Of a stretch of 64,000 nt of DNA, positions 38,161-50,305 are shown one piece after another. A program made the translations under genes and the position numbers. Within the stretch, counting starts at the first letter, position 1; each line of letters opens with the position of its first letter. Below the pieces are notes generated by a model. That model was given only the letters and a program-made list of their open reading frames with translations. It was not told the origin of the DNA and did not search any database. The DNA is from Agrypnia vestita (Eukaryota > Arthropoda > Insecta > Trichoptera > Phryganeidae), in NCBI GenBank assembly GCA_016648135.1, contig JADDOH010010097.1:1-64000 (forward strand). Direction: 5' to 3'.

Positions 38161-38374
38161 ACAAATAACCCTTTATAGGCGCACTGTGACAGTATTGTGT
38201 TAACAACATATTATTTACAAGTATCTATTATCATTATTTCAAATGTCTTTATGAAATTGTTTGACAGGCTAGCAAACAAATTCTCAAAGATTTTCATAAG
38301 TTCCCGCTGGGCTTATGAACATTATATTTTAAAGTTTTCTCTAAAAACAAAAATAAATTACCTGAAACTTCTTA

Positions 38375-38620
38375 TACTATATACGTGGGGTACAAAAGCA
38401 AAGGCAGCAATATCCAAAAAATAAAAATAAAAGTTTTGAATGCAGTCACCGAGGATTTCTAATTTGGAATGTACTAAATTCTAGATTTTATGTTTCGATC
38501 CTTTCCAATATCTTGTTTTTTTACAAATTTATAGGCTTGGTTTCCTATAAGATCTTGAATTCATTACATTATAAACTAGTAATTTTCAATGACTGCATTC
38601 AATTTTTTGACTCTTACAAA
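38375..38620 (+). repeat. MITE family T, partial copy
   Basis: TACGTGGGGTACAAAAGCAA and AGGCAGCAATATCC form the left inverted repeat; TTGAATGCAGTCACCG and GACTGCATTCAATTTT are inner mirrored blocks. The outer right repeat is missing. Confidence 0.6.
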
Positions 38621-38879
38621 TTTAATTTATGGAAATTATTGTGCGTCCGTCCGGACGAAGTTCGGTATCGAAACCGATAGACATTTAAAAACAATTAGTG
38701 TGGTTTATACAAACTTTGTTAGTTTTCGCAAATTAATATTAGGTGCAACCACAAAGTTAACGCTACAAAAATCAAAAACATTTCACTTAATTTTAAATAT
38801 ATTTAAAGATGTTGATGTTAACTAATTTTTATTTATTCAAAAGTCGTAAATTTTGGGTATTTTTGCAATATTTATGAGT

Positions 38880-39100
38880 AAATATTAAAAGTATGCATGC
38901 AAATTTTAGGTGTGGCTGTTCACACATAAATAATTATATTTGACTTGTATTGAAGCAAATAATTTTTTTAAATTTGACATAAGTTACATAATGATAGTCC
39001 AATGTTTTGAAGAAGGTGAGTCAGAAATTTCGAAAAAATGCAAATTTTGAAGTCCATCTCTTAATAACTGTTGATTTTAGAACATTTTTACATTAACTTT
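38880..39100 (-). repeat. Foldback family P, half copy
   Basis: TATTTGACTTGTATTGAAGC, ATAATGATAGTCCAATG and GAGTCAGAAATTTCGAAAAA match the right arm of the element at 37635-38160, with more decay. Confidence 0.6.
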
Positions 39101-39199
39101 TTCGATGGCAGGAATCCCATGTAAGTACTGTGAACTAGCTCCGCTGCACCTGTATATGTTATATATATGCGGGTGCTTGACGTGGCTCTTTAGATGTGT

Positions 39200-39372
39200 A
39201 CTGAAAATGTCTTGGGTGGAAAGTTATGCATACGAAAAAGGTAGAGAAGTGCGGCGAACCATCAAAATAAAAAAGCTCGAGTTTCTCAGACATATCATGA
39301 GAGGACCAAAATATAGTCGTAACCAAACCATCATCCAGAGGAAAATAAGTTTAATAAAAAAAGTAAATTAAA
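39200..39372 (+). mobile_element. LINE tail fragment (same family as 43995)
   Basis: The frame reads MSWVESYAYEKGREVRR, KIKKLEFLRHIMRGPKYSR and NQTIIQRKIS. The RGPKY..NQ.IIQ block recurs at 44037-44237. Such C-terminal wording is usual in LINE ORF2 proteins. Confidence 0.65.
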
Positions 39373-40611
39373 AAAACAAAAAAAAACCGACTGCGTAAAA
39401 CTGAATTTTAAATAAAAATTGAAGAGAAAAAACAAGTCCAGTCGTCTAGAATTCTGTTTAAGTAATATAATTACACCATTGAAATAGTTTCATCATCGAT
39501 ATACACATAAAGCAAAAAATCAATTGTAATGCGAAACATAGCGACTTTAACAGTCGGGACTCGGGACCCATTATTGGGAACATTTGAGTCGGTCTAGATT
39601 ATTACTGTTTATCTCGGACGAGAATCATTAACCGTAAACATGAACCATTCAATTAATAAGGTGATACTCTTGAACTTGTTCAGAATCACCTCCCACCAAA
39701 TTTATCCGGTTATTCAAGCCAGTTCTAAAAGATCAAACCAGTATCGACGCCAACGTTTCAACGCACATTACTTGATGAGAAATTACGGAAATACGTCCAG
39801 TGTTTAGAAAACTTGTCTTACTATGTTAAAAACACAATTTATTCATTTACAAATTTATATCTCGCGCAGCATCATTCAGAGAGCCTGAAATTTATGTAGA
39901 AATTTGCTGATTTTTTTTTGGTCAGGTGATTTATTGTTTTGCAGATAAATCATTTATTTTCAAGTACATGATCTTCTTTTCTGTGTCAGATGAACAGGCA
40001 TCGGGGAATGCTGCATCTCAGTCGTGGCGGAGGAGCTCCGCGGGAATGCACATGATGCATATTTTTCATAATTTTCAAAATAAATAGCAACTTAGTATGT
40101 AAGAATAACTGCCAATATTTTTATTTAATAATTAATCTCCTTGTATAGAAATCACCAAACTTTTACCTGAATTTTAGGCTACCAGGGTTACACAATTATT
40201 TAATATATAATTAGACATATATTTTAATTTGTTGTGTATCATTCCGTTGACATAACGAACACGTTCGCCAAGTTTCCGTCAGCTGTGCGCAGTCAACGTT
40301 TTTTGTAATGTAGTAATATAAATTATAAAAATGGTTGTAGTTTTAATATTATTGTTTTATATTTTATTTTATAATACTTTTATTAATAGTTTTATAATTA
40401 CATGTTATTTTATTAATAGAAAACTATGCATTTATAAATTTCTTTTGTAAAGATAAGACGGCATTTTTTTTTGAATTATTAAAATTTTTACCAAAATATC
40501 ATCGTAATATATTTTTAATATTAATTCAAAAGAAATTTTATAATCACTTTTATAAAAAACTACTACAACCTTTATAAGTGACTTTTATTTTTTTTTGTTT
40601 TTGTTTTATGC
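39373..40611. other. Noncoding stretch, nothing recognised
   Basis: AT-rich sequence without features I can name. Confidence 0.4.
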
Positions 40612-40740
40612 TTCAACTGGCCAGGAAGCCCAATTACAGAAGCGAAATACATCACAAAACACCCAGGCTTGAGTATATCACATAGATTAAAATTATGACC
40701 TCACCGGGAATCGAGCCCGGAACCCTCGTTCTTGTGAAGC
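40612..40740 (-). mobile_element. tRNA-derived SINE, family A, copy 3 (5' truncated)
   Basis: The minus strand reads GGGTTCCGGGCTCGATTCCC and GGTGAGGTCATAATTTTAAT, then CCTGGGTGTTTTGTGATG and an A-rich tail. The A-box half is missing. Confidence 0.75.
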
Positions 40741-41485
40741 AAATGGTATTTCTAAAACTATTTAATTAATTTGAAAATTAAATACACCTACCTCAGACTA
40801 ATAAATATGCAAATTAAATAGGTACTCTTAATAAATGAGGAACGTTATTTTTTTCATTTTACAAATTACGGCACATGCAGTGTTGTAAAATATATTGTTA
40901 AGATACTGATTTTATTCACGAGATCTGTACTATGTGCTTATTTAAAACCGCTTCAAATTGCATTCATGTCGCCTAGTGCTTAATGATTTGAATTACTTAA
41001 TTAAAAATCCGCCTTACTTATTTGTAAAAATGAACCTTTTATGATAACGACTATTATGATATTGAGAAATTAACGAATTCGTCACTAGAATAATTCATTT
41101 TAATTAATATTGTTTTTGCTTATCTCAACGAATTATAACTCGACAACGTGTGAATTATTTTAGATAAAGGTAATTAAGAATAGTGGAAGCCTTCATTGCA
41201 AAAATTTATAGTAGAATAAAATAATTATATTTTTATAAAAAATGTAGTTATTTTTTCCTCTAAACATATGATTAATCGATTATAGACATACCTTTATATT
41301 TTTTTTAAATATTAGACAGTTTATATTAAATATTATACAGCAGTTCAATATGGTATAAATACAAGTAATGCGACTCTTTTCAAATGAGAAACTGTTTCTC
41401 GTGTTTAAATAAAGTTCAATGACACTACAATATTACAGAGCAAAAACTATTTAGAATTACCTTAAAAAATCTAAATATAATAATT
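40741..41485. other. Noncoding stretch, nothing recognised
   Basis: Very AT-rich, no open frames of note and no repeat match. Confidence 0.4.
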
Positions 41486-41670
41486 TTCTGTTGCCTGTCT
41501 GTCCCGTAAGTACGTAACTTCCTGGAATTCACGGCTAAAGAACGAAATTACACCGCTTTTGGGTGGCCCGTCAAAAATATACTCCATATAACGCACATTG
41601 TAAAATTAGCTAAGACGCAAACTATTAATTTATGCCTACTCTTCCGCCGGTGCACGGAATACTATATAAC
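41486..41670 (+). repeat. Dispersed repeat, family R, copy 3
   Basis: TGCCTGTCTGTCCCGTAAG, TTCACGGCTAAAGAACGAAA, GGTGGCCCGTCAAAAATA and TAAGACGCAAACTATTAATT follow the family order. Confidence 0.6.
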
Positions 41671-42885
41671 CTCAAGCTTATGTAAGATGCTTGCCAAAAA
41701 TATAATGGATGTCTAATTAGAAGTACAGAGAAAATGTTAAATTTCAAAATGTGTCGCAAATCTGCGTTTAAAAATCGCAATAAAAAGAGTGTAACATTAA
41801 AAAAAGACTTTATTTAATTAATAATAGAAAATAAATTTACACAGTTCATATTTTACACAAAATAAAATAGCGCCATCTATATAAAATTCTCATTTTATTT
41901 GATGAGACCAAGACAAAATACAATGATTTGTATGCGAGGTAGGTCGGGGCAAACCAGAAAAATATAATATGCCTACGCAGAGATGTGTGATATACATGAT
42001 GGGTTTTTTATGCGTTATCACATGTGAACGTTATCAAAATTAAAAACTGATAAATGTAACGTCTTGTTTGTTGTACAAAATAAAAGAAACAGAATTGAAT
42101 TTTAGGTATATATCATAAATAAGATTTTTCAAATGTATTTCGTTACTGGACGCAAGAATCAGATATATATTTTGTACGGGTAGGGGCGCTTTTTAATTTT
42201 TCACTGGGTCCAAAAACAACGAGGTTACGGATTTTAAGTTTTTTATATTCATATAAACATTTTTTTTATAATTATTTTGTATAGTTTTTATTTTTTTATT
42301 TTTGTCTTTAGTTTATTTTTTCGTAAATTCAATAACAACGGAATAACGGATTTTAATTTTTTGAGACAAAACAACAATCAGGTTGATTAACGAACGTAGC
42401 CGAGGTACATTTACTTTACAAAGAAATTGCAACGATGAAAAATTTGCCTATATCGATATATAACTTTCATTATTATTTAAATTTTTTTCTAATTCTCGAC
42501 CATAAAAAATAATTCTGTAATAGCTAATTTCCTTATTTTCATAAAATATTTTAACATTGTATTTAAACATCACACTGGACTATCTGTCAGTCACTAACGA
42601 CCGTAAATAATATGTAAGTTAAAAATAAATTTAATAAAATTTCAATAAACTTTTTCACAGAGGATTGTGACGATCGAAAAAGTGTATTAAATTTTTCCGG
42701 AAGAAACAAGTCCATAACGCCCTCTAAAGTATGTAGAATTTCTATAGAATTCTACCTAAAAAAAATTAAGTACTTTCTAACTGTTGCGTTGCATTTCGGA
42801 CCACGTTTAGCTTAAAATCAACTCACATATACAATTGAAAAATATATTTCTGAATCACATTAATGAACTACTATTTAAGCAGTTA
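41671..42885. other. Noncoding stretch, nothing recognised
   Basis: AT-rich with no gene or assignable repeat. Confidence 0.4.
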
Positions 42886-43172
42886 TATATGTAGACCACA
42901 AAAGCACAGGCAGCTGTATCCAAAAAATAAAAAATAAATGTTTTCAATGCAATCGCCGTGGATTTCTTATTTAGAATGTACGAATTATAGACTTTATATA
43001 TCTATTCCTTCCAAAATCATGGTTCTTATAAATTTATAGGCTATATATATATTTATTTTTTTATAAAATCTCGAATTCAGTAGGTACATTCTAAATTAAT
43101 AATCTTTGATGACTGCATTCAATTTTTATTTTATATTGCTGGCTTTGCTTTTATATCCCACATATTAGGTAT
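42886..43172. repeat. MITE family T, near-complete copy
   Basis: Left end TATGTAGACCACAAAAGCAC with AGGCAGCTGTATCC; right end GGCTTTGCTTTTATATCCCA with CACATA. Inner mirrored blocks TTCAATGCAATCGCC and GATGACTGCATTCAA are present. No ORF. TA-rich borders would suit a Tc1/mariner-like MITE, but this is not proven. Confidence 0.7.
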
Positions 43173-43994
43173 ATAAATAATTACGTATTTTTTCATATAA
43201 ATAATTACACAGTTTTCACACAATATACATAATATTGTACTAAATTTACAACCGAAAGTCATACCGCGAGGTTACTGACCGTACAAAAATTGTATTGTGA
43301 GGCGTGTGGAAGTTATTATTACGATTTATTTTACAAATGAAATTAATCACAAGGCTGGTTGGACATACGTACCGGCTGGACGGATTCACAACACGAACTG
43401 AGCTCTTCAACGAATCTGTGCGGATTTAATATATTCAGTTTGATCGCGCGACCACCGGGCCTTTATTACCAACCTGTGATATTATATTTGCCATTTAATT
43501 TGATTGATTACAGGTGTGCATGACGTTTGCAAGTCCGTTTGACTAGACGAAAACACTAATACATAATTAAACTAATACTAATACATTCGTCTAGAGATTA
43601 TATATAAAGATAAAAAATGCCATGTCTAAGTTAAGAGATATGCCTTTTTTTGTTCGTATCACTTTTTACAAAAAAATGTGTAACACGTATTCCTACTTAT
43701 TAGTCACTAATTATTTGTTAAATAATAATAATTAACAGGTTGATTTTATCACAAATAATTATTATTATAAAAATTCAAAATGTTAACTGAGCAATGCCTT
43801 TTTTTCAGGACGAGAAATTATTATTTTTACTATAAACTGATTAATTACGGTGGTAAGCTAAAATGTATGTGCTATAAAATAATATTAGTTATACTTGAAA
43901 TTTATTTTTAGTAAGCTTCCTGTCCTGAAGAACAAGAACAAGACACGATAAAACAGAATGTTAATTATTTTATTTATATAACGATGTGATGAGA
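43173..43994. other. Noncoding stretch, nothing recognised
   Basis: AT-rich; short mirrored TTCAGGAC and GTCCTGAA words near 43807 and 43920 are the only structure seen. Confidence 0.35.
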
Positions 43995-44362
43995 TGTGAG
44001 ATGTGGCTCTAAAGACGCATATTAAAAGTTTCCTGGGTGCATAGAGTGACGAATCTTGAAGTCCTCCAGCGTATGAAAAAAGACAGAGAAGCGCTGCGGA
44101 CTACCAAGACAAGAAAGTGTAAGTTTTTCGGACATGTTATAAGAGGGCCAAAATATTATCTAAACCAACTCATCATCCAGGGAGAAATAAGAAGTAAAAG
44201 AAGCGCAAGAAGACGCCTCAATCTCATGGCTGCGTAACTTGATGGACTGTTGTAAGTGCAACTCGACTGAGTTATTACGTGCGGCGATAAATGAAGTCGT
44301 AATCGCCAGTATGATCACCGAACTCCGATAGATGATGACGCCATAAGAAGAAGAAGAAGATA
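43995..44362 (+). mobile_element. LINE 3' end fragment with (GAA)n tail
   Basis: Frames read RVTNLEVLQRMKKDREAL, TRKCKFFGHVIRGPKYYLNQ and QGEIRSKRSARRR, then a shifted frame to the 3' end. The copy ends in AAGAAGAAGAAGAA at 44346-44360. It is 5' truncated and frameshifted. Confidence 0.78.
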
Positions 44363-44599
44363 ATACAGTGTCACAAATTAAATTTGAAGAAATAAAAATA
44401 AAATGTGCGGAATTTTAAGATTTTTTTTAATTGAGAAAAAATTTAAAACACTTGATTTGTAACAAAAGGTTTTTACAGAGGGATTCTCAAAAAATTATCA
44501 AGTAAGCTGGGTAAAACACAGTGCATCAAAAATGTAATAAAACAATTTTAACAATATTTTTATATGTAGGTACGTTCTGAGAACACGATTACAAGATTT

Positions 44600-44800
44600 T
44601 TCCAACAGAGAGATAATTATTAATTAAGATAAATTATATAAATCTCACAGACATGAAGTTATTTATATAGGAAGCGTGTATGGAAGACTTTATAGAGCGG
44701 CCCAGGGCGTATGATCTGTATGAGCTGGCTTAAGTGATCACTTTACACAATGCATGCTCACCAATTCTACCGTAAGAACATCCACACATTATCAGTTTTT
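44600..44800 (-). repeat. Dispersed repeat, family C, copy 5
   Basis: The minus strand carries AGAATTGGTGAGCATGC, GTGATCACTTAAGCCAGC, TACGCCCTGGGCCGC and CTTCCATACACGCTTCC in family order. An outer block shared with 27841-27895 (GAACAC.ATTAC..GATTTT) lies just beyond it. Confidence 0.65.
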
Positions 44801-45596
44801 TTAAAGTTGTATATACCTTTGTACGTGTTAAATAAGTTTCTTTCACATTTTCCAATGAACTATGCTAGAGACATCTAAAGTCCTTCCTTAGATTTCATAA
44901 CGTGGTAATGATACCTATATAATATCGTATCTACCTATATATAAATGCTGTCTCAACACAGATATTTCTAGTGAGACAGGCACAGTCCAAACAAAGTCTT
45001 ATTATTATAATTAAATAGAAATAAATAAAATAAAATAAAAATAAAATACTTGTATATATGCATAAAAAGTTGATGTTAGTAAAATCGATCGTATTTAATT
45101 ACATAATCTTTATCAATATAAATTGAATAATATTAATGTGTCAGTTATCAAAGAAAAAAAACAGGAATTAAATGCTTAATAAATTATAAATGATATCTAT
45201 ACAGATATCATTAATAACTTAACTATTCAGTGGTTATTCATATGTAAAATAAATATTTACCATAAGATAAAATAATAAATATAGTATGCGACAAGTGGCC
45301 ACTCAAAAGTGATTAGCGCATGTTTTATACATGAATGAGTCCGCAAAGCCTTGAATAGGTTGTGCTCTGAATATCAATTGACACAAAAATCTATGTTATT
45401 TTTAAACAATTTACCTTGAGTTTGTGAGAAATTTTCTATAAAAATGAACTGGAGGAAACCACAGTTCTTTTTTCGAATTTAGGAATAAAAGTAAAATTAT
45501 TACAAGGCTGTTCACTTTTTACCATTGTATTTTTTCCAATAAATTGAAAAATTCGACACACCCACAAATCGTCTTTAATTAACAATGCGATCTCCA
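44801..45596. other. Noncoding stretch, nothing recognised
   Basis: AT-rich, no features assigned. Confidence 0.4.
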
Positions 45597-45775
45597 GTGT
45601 GTGGTTTTCTGTGATATTCTGCCGTGTATATTGGACCTCTCTCACCGACGTTTCGGATCCCATTGCAGGGCACAACAGCCCTGATAATGGACCCTGTAAA
45701 AGAATCCAAAACGTCGGTCAGAGAGTTCAGATGTACAGAATATTCCAAAAAACTACACACAAGAATCTGAACGGC
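45597..45775. repeat. Foldback MITE, family E, copy 1
   Basis: Left arm GTGTGTGGTTTTCTGTGATA with TTCTGCCGTGTATA is mirrored by the right arm near 45725-45770 (GTACAGAATATTCC, AACTACACAC). The loop contains CGACGTTTCGGATCCC and its mirror, and a hammerhead-like word CTGATAA...AAAAC. Related copies are at 54830-55000 and 55335-55500. Confidence 0.7.
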
Positions 45776-45889
45776 CGTGAATGCTTGAGAAAATTTTTAA
45801 CTATGCGATGTTTGTTTGAGGAGAAAATATTAAGTACTGGCTCAAATAAATTAGTTTAGTATTTTTTTTATATGTTTATTTATTTATTT

Positions 45890-46050
45890 ATTTACACTGC
45901 GAACGCCAGCGCCAGTAAGTATGTTATTGTGAAAGCAACGAAATCGCAAGTAAACGAGCGAACTAGGCAACCGACAAGTGATAGACAAAAGTGCAGTGAA
46001 AATCAGTGCGAATTACGAAATTTCGTGCTCAGTGACTACTATTAAAATTA
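45890..46050 (+). other. 5'-UTR-like stretch of unknown status
   Basis: GCGCCAGTAAGTATG has a donor-like CCA|GTAAGT, and the following AAAGTGCAGTGAAAATCAGTG resembles insect 5' UTR sequence around an initiator. There is no coding sequence. This is composition-based and weak. Confidence 0.2.
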
Positions 46051-46663
46051 AAAGTTTGAATTGTTTTGAGCGCTTAAAAAATTATCGATACTGCCAGTTT
46101 TTGGTTGATCATAGAAAAATAATACAAAATTAAGTATAAAAGTCAATGGAGAATGCGACAAACCAGATTATATTTATGATTACATTCAAAATTGATGTAT
46201 ATTTTTAATTTCGGCTGGAGCTCATTAAGCGATGTTTTTTTAAAAACATTGGAAAAATATCCATTGTTTGTCTCTGCACACACTAAATATTTACATATAA
46301 TCATGTCACAAGAAACATCTTATTCATATTTAACTACACATTCGTAAAGCTTTGTTTACAAAATATTCCGTGTACCTTCGCATTGATACATGAAATAAAT
46401 AAAAATGCAATGAATCAATGTTTCGGACCTTGTAAAGGATTAACGAAACGATTGATTGGGAGTAGCACGACTGCCCGAAAGCCAACATTCCGATAGCCGA
46501 TTGCCCAACAAGCTAACTTCTCATAAAAAAATCTTCAAATTATATTTCGCATACATATCCTAACGAAAATGTCCGTAAGTTTTTCAATTGTTAAAACCAT
46601 CAAACTAATAAAGGTTAACGATATTTTTTATGTGTATTTTCGCAATTACTGTATTTGTCCGCA
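46051..46663. other. Noncoding stretch, nothing recognised
   Basis: AT-rich without assigned features. Confidence 0.4.
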
Positions 46664-46828
46664 GAGGGATAATTATTAATAAAGATAAATCTCACAGAGA
46701 CGGAGCTTTTTATATGGGAAAAGTGAAAGTCTTCGTAGGGTGGCTCAAGGCTTATGACCTGTGTGAGCTGGCTTGAGTGATCACTTTACACAATGCATGT
46801 TTCAATACCAATTCCACCGTTATCAAAT
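46664..46828 (-). repeat. Dispersed repeat, family C, copy 6
   Basis: The minus strand carries GGAATTGGTATTGAAACATG, GTGATCACTCAAGCCAGC, AAGCCTTGAGCCACCC and TCTGTGAGATTTATC in family order. Confidence 0.65.
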
Positions 46829-47387
46829 TTTTGAAATTTCTTATATTCGAATGGACGATGCTACTGACATCTATGGTCATTCCCATGAAATAATATATAC
46901 ATATATAATACCAAGCTGGTAATGATACTTCTATATTTAAAAAATGGATTATTAAGCAATAATCTTTTTAATATATATGATATTCTTCCGAATTATTTAA
47001 TTCTAGCTTGCACGGGTTAAGGATTAAGTTTAAAATAAATTTGTGAGGGTAAACAAAGTCCTGGTTTCTTGTCTACTAAATGTGTCGGAAACTCCATACA
47101 ACTTGTATGAAAAAACCATTCAAAATTTGAAAAATCCAAAATTATACTATAATTATTATTATTATTTACATAGATCTTCTTGAACGTCGCCACGAGCCTG
47201 CTTGCAAAGTTTCAGCTCGGTTGGATCACGGGAAAGGGGTTAAAAATCGATCCAAAGTTTTTTCGTCAAACAAAGCAAACAGACGCCACGAGTTAAAAGA
47301 AAGGAAGTTAAAATATATTAAAATTATGTTAGATACCCACATATTTATGTGTTCAATAAAATGTATATTTTATATGAATATACGTAT
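46829..47387. other. Noncoding stretch, nothing recognised
   Basis: A short word near 47155-47290 with TTCAGCTCGGTTGGATCACG and AAACAGACGCCACGAG resembles sequence common in dispersed insect repeats, but no second copy is in the window. Confidence 0.35.
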
Positions 47388-47590
47388 ATTTCACTGAGAA
47401 GCAAATCTCGACGTTTCGCTGAAGTCTTATTCAGCGTCATCAGGAGAGCGTCCTGTCACGGCGGACATGAAGACCTCACAGTTCGGCCTACACCTCTGCC
47501 GTTATAGGACGCTCTCCTGATGACGCCGAATGGGATGCTCTCCTGATGACACTTCAGCGAAACGTCGAGATTTGCTTCTCAGTAAAAATA
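47388..47590. repeat. Foldback element with hammerhead-like motifs f and g
   Basis: TGAGAAGCAAATCTCGACG at the left is mirrored by CGTCGAGATTTGCTTCTCA at the right. On the minus strand at 47413-47443 CTGATGA is followed by a perfect 6-bp stem GCTGAA/TTCAGC and GAAAC. On the plus strand at 47543-47563 CTGATGA is followed by CACTTCAGCGAAAC with the left stem arm lost. GGACGCTCTCCTGATGACG is repeated between the arms. Confidence 0.8.
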
Positions 47591-48379
47591 TACGGTTCGT
47601 ATAAAATATCCGTTATATTTAACAACATAAATAAATCCAAAGACAGTAATAATAACTTTAAGATACACACATATTTAATTAAACTTTTTTTTATAAAATT
47701 TATGGTAACGCTCAACTCGTGTATTAACATACTGACTGTGGGCATGTATGCAACTATGGACATAAATACAAAAAGATTTCTTCCCATTGTTGCATCGTAG
47801 TACATACGCCAACTAATCTTGTCAAAACCGCTAATATAACGTAATAAATATTAATATTTTACTTCTTTAATAATTTATGGAACATTCTGAGAACTATAAT
47901 TACGCATTAACTATTGTTTCACTATCATAAATTATGGCCATTAACTCATTTTTATCTTACAGTATTATAAATCATTTTATACGAGTAATTTCAAACAGTT
48001 TCCTGACATCTATCTTAGCAAGGTTAACTCAAAAAATCAATTTATTGTATGGATATTAAAAAATATTAATGACATCCACAGACCACTAGAATATGAAACA
48101 TGAACTAACGTAAATTTCTTGGTACCCGGTATGATTCCATGGCAAGTTCCAATACGTTGACTTGTTAGGAAATAAAAAAATAAAAAAGCATGATAGGAGT
48201 GAAAATTTTAATATATTGATTTTTAAGCGTATTCTAGTAGATATGTTATACTTCGAAAGAATATCATGCATATGTAAATAAGGAATATTGCTTTAAAAAA
48301 ACTGCACTTTGTAAAATAAAATATTGAAGTATCATTACCATTTGCGAAATCAATGTATACTTACTTTGATAATGTGTGG
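47591..48379. other. Noncoding stretch, nothing recognised
   Basis: AT-rich; open frames on both strands at 47546-47805 are composition artefacts without similarity. Confidence 0.4.
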
Positions 48380-48565
48380 ATGTTCTTACGGTGGAATTGG
48401 TGAACGTTGAATAGAGTGATCACTCAAGCCAGTTGTGTAGAGTGATCACTTAAGCTAGCTCGTATATGTTGTAAGCCCTGAGCCATCGTTTAAGAGATTT
48501 CCATCCACTTTTCTCATTTACAAAATAGTTTCATTTCTGTGAGACATCTATAATTTATTTTTGAT
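48380..48565 (+). repeat. Dispersed repeat, family C, copy 7
   Basis: GGAATTGGTGAACGTTGAAT, a duplicated AGAGTGATCACT block, AAGCCCTGAGCCATC and TCTGTGAGACATCTATAATT follow the family order. The GTGATCACT block is tandemly doubled in this copy. Confidence 0.65.
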
Positions 48566-49065
48566 TAAATAAAGAAGTCTTTAAATTTAAAACAATTATG
48601 TAAAGCTCAAAATAAATACTTTTTAAAAGAATAATCTCTTAGTAAATAAGTTGCGTTTTATTACGAAAATACGGTTTTACTTCATCAGTATAAGAGGGTA
48701 AGAGCAATAAAATGAATAATTTTGAAAATTTTGAAATTAAGAAAAAATTTATTAATACTTCTCCCCTTCTCTCGATATTCCCGTTATAACCATAACCACC
48801 CATATGCCAGTAATTGACGATGACGTACAATGTAAACGCCAAATCCAGTTGCTAATGTGGATGTAAAAAATTAAATAAATAAGAGCAAGAAAGCCTTTGA
48901 ATTCTTGTGTTCATAATTGTGCTCAATGCGACTGTGCGTTACCGAAATTACCATTTTTTAATGAGACATAATAACAAAATACTGAGTACAAAATACTTAT
49001 AAAACAAAACTTTTTTTTTAAACTCAGCATATTATCTCAATTATAAGTGATTCATGACCGCCGGG
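48566..49065. other. Noncoding stretch, nothing recognised
   Basis: AT-rich with no gene. It ends at a T8 run just before a sharp rise in GC content. Confidence 0.4.
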
Positions 49066-49357
49066 CGCCGGCCGCGAAATGATTTTGTTTGGTCGAAACT
49101 GACATCCGACGTATCCCACGCCAACCGCTAGCCAGGATTTAAACCTTTAAAAATCCGACCAGTGACAGTTGGAATGCGGTGTGTGCCGGTGTCTTTTCTA
49201 CGGAGAACTGACATTCCTTTTTCGTGTCTTTATCGGAATCTGAATCAGTTCACATCAGCCTCTCGGAAGAGAGAAGAGACAGATCGATCTGTTCCGGATT
49301 CGACAAAGTTGGGAGAATTGGAGATTGAATCCGCAGGCGACATACTGGGAAAACGCT
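49066..49357 (+). promoter_or_regulatory. Candidate promoter and first exon of an unseen plus-strand gene
   Basis: GC content rises sharply at 49055-49140 (GCCGGGCGCCGGCCGCG) and the segment ends at a consensus donor CGCT|GTAAGT at 49357/49358. Initiator-like TCAGTT and TCACATCAG words lie near 49246-49258. An open frame from 49162 (MTVGMRCVPVSFLRRTD) crosses to the donor but matches no family. No matching downstream exon was found in the window; the remainder may lie beyond 64000. Confidence 0.35.
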
Positions 49358-49715
49358 GTAAGTACAATTTGTCAACTGTGTACGTAGTTGGTCTAGTGTA
49401 TTTCGGGTGTCAGGGGATCAATCATTATTGGCGGAGATTGAGAATGAAAATATTTCTTTCTTAATCCTGACCCGCGTGCGGTGGGGGCGATTTCGTCCGT
49501 CATCGGTGTCTTTGGCCTGCTATAGTAATACGCATATTCATCAATGTAGTGTGATTGTGTAAAATTTTGTATATAATTAATTGAATGTATTCTAGGGGTT
49601 CAGGTAATTGTCAAGAAAATGGATGTTGTGTTGGAGTGATTTTATGTTATTATGTTGCATTAAATTATCATAGGGTGTCTGCAAGAATATCAAGTCAGTA
49701 CAATATATAAAGTAT

Positions 49716-50305
49716 TGTTACGAGGCTAAAAGGAATTGCGCACTTCTGTTACATGTCACAACAACACTATCGCAGGATCCAGAACGAACTAGCGTGATGT
49801 ACTTTCGGGGGGCATCTAAAACATTCTAGAAACATCTATAAAAGCCTGCAAGTCACGGGAATATTCTCCTAAACACTGAGAACGCCTAGAAGGTTCGATA
49901 CCAGCATCCAGATATAAATAAGACCGCGCGCGGGAGAAGAGGGTTGTTAAACGCGTAAGACGATAACAGAAGCGAAGTAAGCCGCGGGCCGAGAGGCCAG
50001 GGCGGCCAACTATGCGATAATTCGAGCGACTATTCTAGTGAAATTCCTACTTACGTAGCGAAATAAGCCGAAGCGAATAATACGTACGAAAACTAGATTC
50101 TAATGAATTTTAAAGTATTGAAGCGATAATAAAGGGTCTATTTACAAGTGATATATTGCGAAATAGTTTAATTTAAAGAATAGCGTTAAGTTTAAAAGTG
50201 TTAAGTGACCTTGTACATTGAATACCTATTTAATCAGTAATTAATATATCTGTTATTAATTTCCAGGGTTTTCATTAAATCCTTCCGAAGCTAAGACACG
50301 TGACA
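49716..50305 (+). mobile_element. Solo LTR of a retrotransposon (Ty3/gypsy-like or BEL-like)
   Basis: The 590-bp segment starts TGTTACGAGG and ends ACACGTGACA (TG...CA) and is flanked by GTAT at 49712-49715 and 50306-50309. It holds a TATA-like ATATAAATAAGACC near 49913 with GC-rich sequence after it, and AATAAA near 50127, giving U3-R-U5 order. No gag, pol or second LTR is present, so it is a solo LTR left by recombination. A 4-bp duplication favours Ty3/gypsy. Confidence 0.85.

Noticed and set aside
45599..45859. 86-codon plus-strand frame
   Set aside because: It runs through the foldback family E palindrome and its loop, not a gene.
47546..47805. Overlapping 84-codon frames on both strands
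   Set aside because: AT-rich chance frames without similarity or exon signals.
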